NCBI GenBank assembly: GCA_041601535.1
Contig: JBFIHZ010000209.1
Location: 1-7,153, forward strand
Direction: 5' to 3'
Source of the DNA: JBFIHZ01 sp041601535
GTDB lineage: Bacteria; Pseudomonadota; Gammaproteobacteria; Xanthomonadales; SZUA-36
DNA length: 7,153 bases
Shown: one piece after another, positions 1-5,850 of the stretch
How positions within the stretch are numbered: position 1 is the stretch's first letter
Layout of the letters: every line of letters begins with the position of its first letter
Program-made: the position numbers and the translations under genes
The notes under the pieces: generated by a model
The model's input: the letters and a program-made list of their open reading frames with translations, nothing else
Databases searched by the model: none
Told to the model about the DNA's origin: nothing

Positions 1-1
1 A

Positions 2-856
2 CAGCGCCTGCGCGTTTCCTATGACCCGGTGGATACCGAGGTTATCAATGAACGCATTCAAAAGGTATTTACCCCCGCATTTATCGCCGAACACGAAGGC
101 GTGCCGGACGCACAGCCGCGGCCAATATTTATCGTCGGCATGCCGCGTTCCGGCTCCACGCTGATTGAGCAGATACTGGCCAGTCACAGCCAGGTGGAAG
201 GCACCGCCGAGCTGCCGGACATCGGCCGCGTCATTGGCAGTCTGGCAGGGCGCCATGGCAGTGAAACCTATCCCGAAGTTGTGCGCCATCTGGACCGCGC
301 CGAGCTGCACCGCCTGGGGCAGGATTATTTGCAGCGCAGTGGCCGTCACCGCAGCGGCCGGCCGCTGTTCACCGACAAGATGCCGAATAATTTTCCCAGC
401 ATAGGCCTGATTCACCTGATCCTGCCCAACGCGCTGATCATAGATGCGCGGCGGCACCCGCTGGACAGTTGTTGTGGCAGCTTCAAACAGCACTTCGCCC
501 ACGGGCAAAGCTGGAGCTATGACTTGCTGGAGCTGGGTGAGTACTACCTGCAGTACCGACAGATGATGCGGCACTGGCAGCTGGTGCTGCCCGGCAAAGT
601 GCTGGAGGTGCGGTATGAAAACCTGGTGCAGCAGCAGGAAGAGCAAACGCGCCGCCTGTTGCAGCATTGCGGCCTGGACTGGGAGCCGGCCTGCCTGCGC
701 TTCTATGAGACCGAACGGGCGGTGCGTACCGCCAGCTCAGAGCAGGTGCGGCAGCCTATGTACACGTCCTCGTTGAACCACTGGCGCCATTACCGCCGCC
801 AGTTGGCGCCGCTGGCGGAGCTGTTGGGTGAAGAGCTGGATGGCTGGGACAGGTAA
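2..856 (+). CDS. Sulfotransferase, C-terminal part (5' end outside window)
   Basis: Probable PAPS-dependent sulfotransferase (Sulfotransfer_3-like), which would move a sulfuryl group from PAPS to a hydroxyl or amine acceptor; the acceptor is unknown. The frame is open from base 2 to the TAA at 854-856 (284 codons). A GTG at 29 exists, but the sequence before it (RVSYDPVDTEV) reads as protein, so the gene most likely runs off the left edge. Counting from that GTG, the PAPS 5'-phosphosulfate loop GMPRSGSTL is at residues 37-45. The FTDKMPNNF segment is at 114-122, the 3'-phosphate motif DARRHPLDSCCGSFKQ at 139-154, and a YENLV segment at 196-200. The C-terminal signature VRTASSEQVRQPMY (232-245) is complete. 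This ending is typical of bacterial sulfotransferases with N-terminal TPR repeats, but no TPR is visible here, so that part is inference. Where most relatives have Ser eight residues after the motif Arg, this protein has Gly-Ser. It is convergent with the receptor gene. Confidence 0.88.
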   Translation, partial: QRLRVSYDPVDTEVINERIQKVFTPAFIAEHEGVPDAQPRPIFIVGMPRSGSTLIEQILASHSQVEGTAELPDIGRVIGSLAGRHGSETYPEVVRHLDRAELHRLGQDYLQRSGRHRSGRPLFTDKMPNNFPSIGLIHLILPNALIIDARRHPLDSCCGSFKQHFAHGQSWSYDLLELGEYYLQYRQMMRHWQLVLPGKVLEVRYENLVQQQEEQTRRLLQHCGLDWEPACLRFYETERAVRTASSEQVRQPMYTSSLNHWRHYRRQLAPLAELLGEELDGWDR

Positions 857-906
857 CCGGATGGCGCGCTCAGGACGGACTAATGAAAGGCGATGGCCAA
901 GGGAGT

Positions 907-930
907 TGCGGCCGGGCATGGCCGGCCGCA
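907..930. terminator. GC-rich hairpin between convergent genes, possible bidirectional terminator
   Basis: A perfect 9-bp inverted repeat (TGCGGCCGG at 907-915, CCGGCCGCA at 922-930) encloses a 6-nt loop. It lies 50 bp past the sulfotransferase stop and 18 bp past the receptor stop, where both transcripts should end. No T-run follows on either strand, so it is not a canonical intrinsic terminator. It could stop polymerase weakly, protect the 3' ends, or simply be a GC-rich coincidence. Confidence 0.4.
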
Positions 931-948
931 GGACAGATCAGAACAAAG

Positions 949-3444
949 TCAGTTGAAGTATCGCCGGATGTTCATGCCAAACGTGCGAGGCCGGGTGGTG
1001 CGGATATTGTCCCGCCCCCAGAACAGGTCGGCACCGGTGTCGTGAAAACTGACCACGCGTTCGTCAGACAGGTTGTCCACGTACAGGGACAACTCCCAGT
1101 CGGCATTACTGAAACCGGCGCGCAAGTCCCACAGCTCGTAGGAGGGTTGCCGTGAACGGCCACCATAGCCGACGCCATCGGGGTCGCCGTCGTTGTCTAC
1201 CAGCCGGTTGAAGGATGAATCGGTATAGCTGTACTGCAGCCGCACGAAGGCATCTCCGCCGCCGAACAGGTCCATGGGCCAGGTGTATTCAGCATAGGCC
1301 GCAAGGTTGAGATCGGCCGCCAGTGGCAGACGGGTGCCGCCCGGGATATCCAGCGCCAGGCTGTCCGGATCACGCTCATCAAAAACCCTGATGTCCTTGT
1401 CGATTTCAGCCTTGAACAGGTAGGTGCTGACCAGGCCCAGTGACCAGCCGTCAGCGGGCAGGAAACTGATTTCCACGTCCATGCCGTCCACGATGGCATC
1501 ACCAACGTTGGCGATCACAGTCTGGAAGGGTTCGCCGAAGCGCCAGCTGGGGTCGGTCAGTTCCAGTTGCATGTCTTCCCACACCTGGTGGTAGCCGATC
1601 AGGTTGAACTGCAGGCGTCCATCCTGCCACTGCGATTTCAAACCGGCCTCGTAATTTCTCAGCAGGTCGGAGTCATAAGTGATGGGCAGGGTAGGGTTGC
1701 CACGGGCACGGTTGATGCCGCCGGTGCGGAAACCCTCGGAATACAGGGCGTACACCATGCGGTCGTTTTCAAAGAAATACTGAAAGCCGATTTTCGGCAG
1801 TACCCCATCGTCATCACCTTTCGGCGTGGCGATATTGACCGGACCGGTGCCGGGCGTGGCCTGGGTGTAGAGGCGGTCGATTTTGGCCTTGTACCAGCGC
1901 GCGCCCAGCAGCAGTTTCCACTGCTCGCTGATATTGAAGGTGGTTTCGCCAAACACCGAGGTATCCTTGCGCGTGCTGCGTTCGCTTGAAGCCCAGCGAA
2001 TGTTGGTCGGCTCCAGTGGTCCGTACAAGGCCTGGTAGGCGGCCCAGGATTCGGTCTTCGTGTAATTATCGATTTCCGTGCCATACACCCAGTGTTGCTT
2101 GGCTTCCTGGTAGAAAAAGCCCAGGGTCCAGTCCCAGCGCGAGGTGCTGCCGGTCAGGCGGGTTTCATGAGTCCACCGGGTATCGCGTTGATCATTCAGC
2201 CAGCGGCCGCTTGGGTCACCGTCATCCACGTCATAACCGGTGCCATTGAGTTCGCAGGCGGTGGCGAAATCGTAAATATTATAGTACGCATAGTATGGGT
2301 TGCTGCCACAGGTTCCGCGACCATAGGCCCCCAGCACGGAGTGGTAATAGGCCACGCCACTGGTTGCATCGAACACGTAAGCGGTGTCCCGTTCGAAGTA
2401 CGAAGTCGAAGAAGTCAGCTGGGCGAAACCCAGGTCGCCGTCGATGGTGAACTGGAAATTGCTCCATTCATCATCCCAGCTCTCCTCGTGAAACTTGATG
2501 GTTTTCAGGTCGCCGGTGGTCGGGTCAAAGTCGTTATAACCATTAATGGTTGAATCGCTGTAGTTATAGATTCCGGTCAGAGCCCAGGCATCGTTGACTT
2601 GCCACTTGATGGATGCGCGCCCGCCTTTCCAGTCAGCGCTGTTGATGTCGTTGTCGACGATGGCGGCATTGGTTTTACTGCCAACCACCTGTTCTCCGGT
2701 ATCGAAGTCCAGCCGGCCGGGCGTATTGGCCAGCACGTTGTCAATGAACCCCGCGTCTTTGGCGGCAAAACCCACCAGGCGGATGGCCAGGGTATCCTGG
2801 ATCAGCGGCAGGTTGATCATCGCGTCGGCATCCCAGCCGGTGCCGCCGTGGGAAATGGAGTGAACGCCGCCACCGACGTTGGCTTCGAATTGCGTCGGGT
2901 CAGGTTTGGCGACGATATAGCGCACCGTCCCGGACTGTGAGCTGGCTCCGTACAGCGTGCCCTGCGGGCCGGCCAGGGTTTCAATACGCTCCAGGTCTAT
3001 CGGCCGGATTTCCGGCGACTGTGCACCGGTGGTCAGCGGCTGTTCATCCAGGTAAATGGCGGCGGAGGAGTCAGCGATAAATGGGCGGGCTGAGTCCGCC
3101 AGGCCGCGGAATACGATTTTGTTCAGACCGGCGGTGGAACCCACCACCGTCATGGAGGGTACAAACTTGGCGACATCGGTCAGTCCCTTGATACCCACCC
3201 GGGTAATGTCCTGGGCACTGAATGCCTGGATTGACTGCGGAATATCCTGGATGTTCTCATCCCGTTTGCGGGCAGAAACAATCACTTCCTCCAGCCGTTC
3301 ATTTTCATTTTCGCCGGCCGGGCTGGCGTCGCTCTGGGCATAGGGTGAGGTGGCCCAGCTGCTGGCCAACGCGGCGGATACCGCGGTAAACAGTTTGCGC
3401 CGGTTACGGTTCTGGGGGGTGTGTTGCGACCGCTGCTGGTACAT
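949..3444 (-). CDS. TonB-dependent outer-membrane receptor
   Basis: A 22-strand-barrel type receptor that would import a scarce ligand (siderophore, vitamin, glycan or lipid-like compound; not deducible here) across the outer membrane using TonB/ExbBD energy. I place the start at ATG 3444 (831 aa): GGAG sits 6 nt upstream, while the ATG at 3456 has no Shine-Dalgarno. Residues 1-36 form a signal peptide: basic NRNRRK, hydrophobic core, cleavage probably after PYA. The TonB-box-like LEEVIVSARKR is at 51-61. The plug follows, with IVFRGL at 110-115, YLDEQPL at 131-137 and GPQGTLYGASSQSGTVRYI at 159-177. The barrel ends with RPRTFGMNIRRYFN, which has aromatic residues near the end but a final Asn instead of the usual Phe. 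Its only two cysteines are C379 and C397, in a Tyr-rich, probably external loop. An acidic DNDGDPDG loop is at 750-757. Full length and uninterrupted. It appears monocistronic, with a 92-bp gap to the convergent sulfotransferase gene. Confidence 0.95.
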   Translation of the reverse strand: MYQQRSQHTPQNRNRRKLFTAVSAALASSWATSPYAQSDASPAGENENERLEEVIVSARKRDENIQDIPQSIQAFSAQDITRVGIKGLTDVAKFVPSMTVVGSTAGLNKIVFRGLADSARPFIADSSAAIYLDEQPLTTGAQSPEIRPIDLERIETLAGPQGTLYGASSQSGTVRYIVAKPDPTQFEANVGGGVHSISHGGTGWDADAMINLPLIQDTLAIRLVGFAAKDAGFIDNVLANTPGRLDFDTGEQVVGSKTNAAIVDNDINSADWKGGRASIKWQVNDAWALTGIYNYSDSTINGYNDFDPTTGDLKTIKFHEESWDDEWSNFQFTIDGDLGFAQLTSSTSYFERDTAYVFDATSGVAYYHSVLGAYGRGTCGSNPYYAYYNIYDFATACELNGTGYDVDDGDPSGRWLNDQRDTRWTHETRLTGSTSRWDWTLGFFYQEAKQHWVYGTEIDNYTKTESWAAYQALYGPLEPTNIRWASSERSTRKDTSVFGETTFNISEQWKLLLGARWYKAKIDRLYTQATPGTGPVNIATPKGDDDGVLPKIGFQYFFENDRMVYALYSEGFRTGGINRARGNPTLPITYDSDLLRNYEAGLKSQWQDGRLQFNLIGYHQVWEDMQLELTDPSWRFGEPFQTVIANVGDAIVDGMDVEISFLPADGWSLGLVSTYLFKAEIDKDIRVFDERDPDSLALDIPGGTRLPLAADLNLAAYAEYTWPMDLFGGGDAFVRLQYSYTDSSFNRLVDNDGDPDGVGYGGRSRQPSYELWDLRAGFSNADWELSLYVDNLSDERVVSFHDTGADLFWGRDNIRTTRPRTFGMNIRRYFN

Positions 3445-3450
3445 AAGAGG

Positions 3451-3454
3451 CTCC
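3451..3454 (-). promoter_or_regulatory. Shine-Dalgarno GGAG deciding the receptor start
   Basis: On the minus strand, GGAG (3454-3451) is followed by the 6-nt spacer CCTCTT and then ATG at 3444. This motif lies inside the codons that the longer reading from ATG 3456 would use. That upstream ATG is preceded by GGCATCAAAA, which has no purine-rich ribosome site. The shorter protein is therefore preferred. Confidence 0.7.
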
Positions 3455-3500
3455 ATTTTTGATGCCGGTTTTTATGGTTGATTGCGCCGCTTTCAATTGC

Positions 3501-3529
3501 AGCATATACGGCGGATTTACGCTTGTCGA
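3501..3529 (-). promoter_or_regulatory. Candidate sigma70 promoter for the TonB-dependent receptor
   Basis: Read leftward, TCGACA (3529-3524, five of six matches to TTGACA) is followed after 17 bp by TATGCT (3506-3501, four of six matches to TATAAT). Transcription would begin near 3494, giving a leader of about 50 nt before ATG 3444. Spacing is ideal but the -10 is imperfect, so the receptor may need an activator or another sigma factor. Confidence 0.35.
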
Positions 3530-3581
3530 GGAAAATCATCATCAGTAAAAAACCCAGCAGTAACAGTTGCTTCCGGGACAT

Positions 3582-3620
3582 TGCCGCAATCACAGGGTGT
3601 AGCGACCCGTGATTGGGGCA
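3582..3620. repeat. Imperfect dyad (15 bp paired, 6-nt loop), possible operator or RNA structure
   Basis: Left arm: TGCC (3582-3585), unpaired G, CAATCAC (3587-3593), bulged A, GGGT (3595-3598). Loop: GTAGCG. Right arm: ACCC (3605-3608), GTGATTG (3609-3615), unpaired G, GGCA (3617-3620). Fifteen base pairs form, with one mismatch and one bulge. No gene reads into it from either side and no T-run follows, so a terminator is unlikely. It sits about 55 bp upstream of the candidate receptor promoter, a plausible place for an activator or repressor site. Alternatively it belongs to an unannotated transcript. Confidence 0.5.
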
Positions 3621-3788
3621 GGTACAAAAATGATGAATGAATGCATAGTCTGGGAGAATGATCCGCAAGCTGTTTACGCAGGCTGGGTTCACCGTGTTTT
3701 GCAGCCGACAGGTGTGTTCGGTTCAGTTGGTTTTAGCGTGTAGGCAGGTGCGGCCAAATCACCCCACCACGGGATTAAAAAGACAGCT

Positions 3789-3818
3789 TTGACGGGATTT
3801 TAATTTTGGTCATAGAAT
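3789..3818 (+). promoter_or_regulatory. Sigma70-type promoter of the zinc-ribbon gene
   Basis: TTGACG (3789-3794, five of six matches to the -35 consensus) and TAGAAT (3813-3818, five of six to the -10) are separated by 18 bp of AT-rich sequence. Transcription would begin around 3825, leaving a leader of about 43 nt. This is the best promoter match in the window and suggests housekeeping-type expression. Confidence 0.6.
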
Positions 3819-3867
3819 AGAAGGACAACCAGTGGCAATGTGTCACGACTACCAGGGAGTGAATTCT

Positions 3868-4233
3868 ATGAACTGTCCCAAATGCTTCGGTACTATGGAA
3901 ATTGCCTCCTACGACGGCATCAAGGTTGATCGCTGCACTGGTTGCAAGGGGCTGTGGTTCCAGCCAGATGAACTGGCCACCTTGCGCCAGGATACCTGGA
4001 TGGCCGATTACATCCTGGACGAAGGCAGTGCCAAAGTGGGCAAGCAATATAACCAGGTACGCGCCATCCAGTGCCCACAGTGCGGTACGGACATGAACCA
4101 GGAATCAGACGAGGACCAGCCGCATATCGTTTATGAGGCCTGTCCTGACGGGCACGGCGTATTTCTCGATGCCGGTGAGTTTACCGACCTGGTGCATAAA
4201 ACCTTTTGGGACCGTTTCAAGACCGCTCACTGA
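3868..4233 (+). CDS. Small protein with two TFIIB-like zinc ribbons
   Basis: A 121-aa soluble protein of the zf-TFIIB type (PF13453-like), a family found in many bacteria whose biochemical role is not settled. I chose ATG 3868 because AGGGAG at 3854-3859 lies 8 nt upstream and the protein then begins directly with MNCPKC. The GTG at 3832 would add 12 residues with no family resemblance. The first ribbon has C3-P-K-C6 and C23-T-G-C26, followed by GLWFQPDEL (28-36). A linker at about 40-66 is followed by a second ribbon with C69-P-Q-C72 and C92-P-D-G-H96, then GVFLDAGEF (97-105). Aligned to the first ribbon, the fourth ligand Cys is replaced by Gly95, and His96 is the obvious substitute. It has its own promoter and is convergent with the permease gene 130 bp downstream, so it is probably monocistronic. 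The fold assignment is secure; the function is unknown. RNA, DNA or protein binding are all possible. Confidence 0.85.
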   Translation: MNCPKCFGTMEIASYDGIKVDRCTGCKGLWFQPDELATLRQDTWMADYILDEGSAKVGKQYNQVRAIQCPQCGTDMNQESDEDQPHIVYEACPDGHGVFLDAGEFTDLVHKTFWDRFKTAH

Positions 4234-4363
4234 AGCCGGCGTCAGCGAAACCCAGGCCAGAATCTCGCGGGTCAGCTATCCTGCTGCCTGCAGGCGGGCA
4301 TATCCAACGAGGCGCTGTCGGCTGGCGATGCAACAATGCTTGCGAGGGTCTTGTCGGGCGGTT

Positions 4364-5671
4364 TCAGGCCACCAGATAGAACGCCATCAGCAGCAATCCG
4401 ATAAGCCAGGTCAGCCAGTGTATCTGGCGCGCCTGACCACTGGCTGATTTCAGTATCAGGTACAGGATCAGGCCAATGGCCAGACCGTGGGTTATGCTGA
4501 AGAACAATGGTATGGCCAGCGCGGTAAACACGGCGGTAATGGTTTCCGTGAAGTCCTGATACGGAATATTTTTCAGGCTTTGTCCCATCAACAGGCCGAC
4601 AAAGATCAATACGGGCGCCGTGGCAATGGCCGGTATGGCCGCAATAAGCGGGTGAAAAAACAGCGCCAGCAGAAACAACACGCCGACCGTGATGGAAGTC
4701 AACCCGGTGCGTCCGCCCGCTTCGATGCCAGCAGCCGATTCAATGTAGGCGGTAGTGGTGGATGTGCCCAGCAGGGCGCCAGCCATGGTGGCGCAGGCAT
4801 CGGCCGACAGGGCCCTGCTCATGCCGGGCAGGCGGCCATCCGCATCAACCAGTTGGGCCCGCCGTGACACGCCAATGATGGTGCCGAGAGAATCAAACAG
4901 GTCAAGAATAAGCAGGATGAACATCACTTGCAGGCTGGACGGGTGGCGAAACGGATAGAACCAGTCCAGTTGCAGAAACGTTGCCTCGATGCCGCCAGGC
5001 ATGGCAAACCAGGCCGTGGGCACAGTAGCCAATGGCGCTCCGTCGCCGTCTGTCATAAACAGGGCAACCACGGTAAGGGCCGCCAGGCTGGTCAGTATGG
5101 CGCCGGGCACGCGTAATACGGTCAAGGCGGCCATCAGGGCCAGCCCACCCAGGGCCAGCAGTATCGGTGTGCTGGTGAAATCCCCGTGGGTGAACACGGT
5201 GGCCTCACTGGCCACCACCATGCCGGCGGCCTGCATTCCAAGCACGGCGATGAAAAAACCAATGCCGGCCTGAATGCCTACCTGCAGCCCGGCAGGTATG
5301 GCCTCGGCCAGTTTGCTGCGCAGCCCGCTGACCGACAGGGCAAGGAAAATGACGCCGTTCCAGAAGGTCAGTGACAGTGCAGCCTGCCAGGGTATGCCCA
5401 TGCCCAGCACGACGATAAAAGTAAAGTAGGCATTGGTCCCCATGCCGGGAGCCAGCGCGATGGGATAATTGGTGAATGCGGCCATCAGGAAACAGCCGAT
5501 GGCTGCCGCCAGGCCGGTGGCCATCATCACGCTCTGCGGGTCCATGCCGGCCTGGGCAAGTATGGAGGGGTTGACGGCCAGGATATAGGCCATGGCGGCA
5601 AAGCTGGTCAAACCGGCGGTTAATTCGCGGCCGATGGTGGTTTGATGCTGTTGCAGTTGAAATATCTTCAT
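4364..5671 (-). CDS. NCS2-family (AzgA-like) purine permease
   Basis: An inner-membrane, probably proton-coupled importer of adenine, guanine or hypoxanthine, by resemblance to the AzgA branch of the NCS2 family. The 435 residues from ATG 5671 are close to the usual family length. Hallmarks: FQLQQHQTTIGRELTAGLTS at the N-terminus (residues 4-23); the TM1 stretch AAMAYILAVNPSIL (25-38); LAPGMGTNAYFTF (73-85); the TM8 motif LDLFDSLGT (256-264); and TSTTTAYIESAAGIEAGGRTGL (303-324), with its conserved Glu and Gly-Gly-Arg. Hydrophobic segments continue to the C-terminus, FYLVA. Start choice is uncertain: TAAGGGG (5690-5684) is 12 nt from this ATG but 3 nt from an in-frame GTG at 5680, which would give 438 aa. 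The reading frame stays open up to 5824, but that extension is not family-like. No purine-pathway gene lies nearby, so exact substrate preference cannot be read from context. It is divergent from the DUF6498-like gene. Confidence 0.93.
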   Translation of the reverse strand: MKIFQLQQHQTTIGRELTAGLTSFAAMAYILAVNPSILAQAGMDPQSVMMATGLAAAIGCFLMAAFTNYPIALAPGMGTNAYFTFIVVLGMGIPWQAALSLTFWNGVIFLALSVSGLRSKLAEAIPAGLQVGIQAGIGFFIAVLGMQAAGMVVASEATVFTHGDFTSTPILLALGGLALMAALTVLRVPGAILTSLAALTVVALFMTDGDGAPLATVPTAWFAMPGGIEATFLQLDWFYPFRHPSSLQVMFILLILDLFDSLGTIIGVSRRAQLVDADGRLPGMSRALSADACATMAGALLGTSTTTAYIESAAGIEAGGRTGLTSITVGVLFLLALFFHPLIAAIPAIATAPVLIFVGLLMGQSLKNIPYQDFTETITAVFTALAIPLFFSITHGLAIGLILYLILKSASGQARQIHWLTWLIGLLLMAFYLVA

Positions 5672-5717
5672 GTGCTGCACGATCCCCTTATCTGAACATG
5701 CATGATTGACCAGCCAG

Positions 5718-5730
5718 TGCCCCCGGGGCA
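5718..5730. repeat. 13-bp palindrome in the permease leader
   Basis: TGCCCC-C-GGGGCA is a perfect inverted repeat about one central base, 28 bp upstream of the permease ribosome site. A second small palindrome, CATGCATG, lies at 5697-5704. Either could be an operator half-site pair; as RNA the first forms only a 4-bp stem with a 5-nt loop. It does not match the E. coli PurR box that I know. Confidence 0.35.
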
Positions 5731-5776
5731 AGCCGAAACAGCAGCCTGGGCAGGTCAGGTGGACGCGTGCTTGGTA

Positions 5777-5805
5777 ATTGCCGGCTGCTGCCTTTACCCT
5801 GTCAA
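5777..5805 (-). promoter_or_regulatory. Candidate promoter for the purine permease
   Basis: Read leftward, a perfect TTGACA (5805-5800) is followed after 17 bp by GGCAAT (5782-5777), which keeps only the last three bases of the -10 consensus. The leader would be about 100 nt and would contain the 5718-5730 palindrome. The strong -35 with a weak -10 makes this a tentative call. Confidence 0.3.
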
Positions 5806-5807
5806 GG

Positions 5808-5813
5808 TATAGA
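5808..5813 (+). promoter_or_regulatory. Possible -10 element for the DUF6498-like gene
   Basis: TATAGA (four of six matches to TATAAT) lies 37 bp upstream of ATG 5851. No good -35 is found at 16-18 bp. It sits just 2 bp from the -35 of the leftward permease promoter candidate, so the two promoters would compete for the same DNA if both are real. Confidence 0.22.
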
Positions 5814-5850
5814 GCTTTTACCATCTGTTCGCGGCTGCACGGGAGAGTAT

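Larger units (their letters stand above)
3445..3867. other. Divergent intergenic control region without a convincing gene
   Basis: A 423-bp spacer between the leftward receptor gene and the rightward zinc-ribbon gene. It holds a candidate receptor promoter (3501-3529), a large imperfect dyad (3582-3620), a direct octamer repeat (3769-3776 and 3792-3799) and the zinc-ribbon promoter (3789-3818). Two short reading frames were considered and not called: a leftward frame from ATG 3581 with a hydrophobic stretch, and a 37-codon rightward frame at 3630-3743. Neither has a good ribosome site. The space is long enough for several regulator sites or a small RNA, but nothing here is recognisable as a known RNA family. 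Confidence 0.6.

Noticed and set aside
883..1155. Rightward 90-codon frame overlapping the 3' end of the receptor gene.
   Set aside because: It is antisense to a well-supported receptor barrel and shows no family-like motif; GC-rich codon structure explains it.
3630..3743. Rightward 37-codon frame starting with tandem ATGs in the intergenic region.
   Set aside because: Only a weak AGG lies upstream, the composition is unremarkable, no hydrophobic or motif-like segment is present, and a frame this short is expected by chance.
4286..4295. GCCTGCAGGC palindrome between the convergent zinc-ribbon and permease genes.
   Set aside because: A 10-bp palindrome cannot form a stable hairpin with a loop and has no T-run, so it is not a terminator; chance occurrence is likely in GC-rich DNA.
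5672..5800. Purine riboswitch in the permease leader.
   Set aside because: I see no three-way junction pattern or the conserved loop sequences of the purine riboswitch; only short palindromes are present.
5672..5824. 51-residue N-terminal extension of the permease.
   Set aside because: The sequence (Cys, His and Pro rich) does not resemble the NCS2 N-terminus, while the family-like part begins at MKIFQLQQHQTT; the extension also overlaps the likely promoter region.
5767..5850. 28-residue N-terminal extension of the DUF6498-like protein.
   Set aside because: ATG 5851 has a well-spaced GGGAG; the ATG at 5767 has none and overlaps probable promoter elements.
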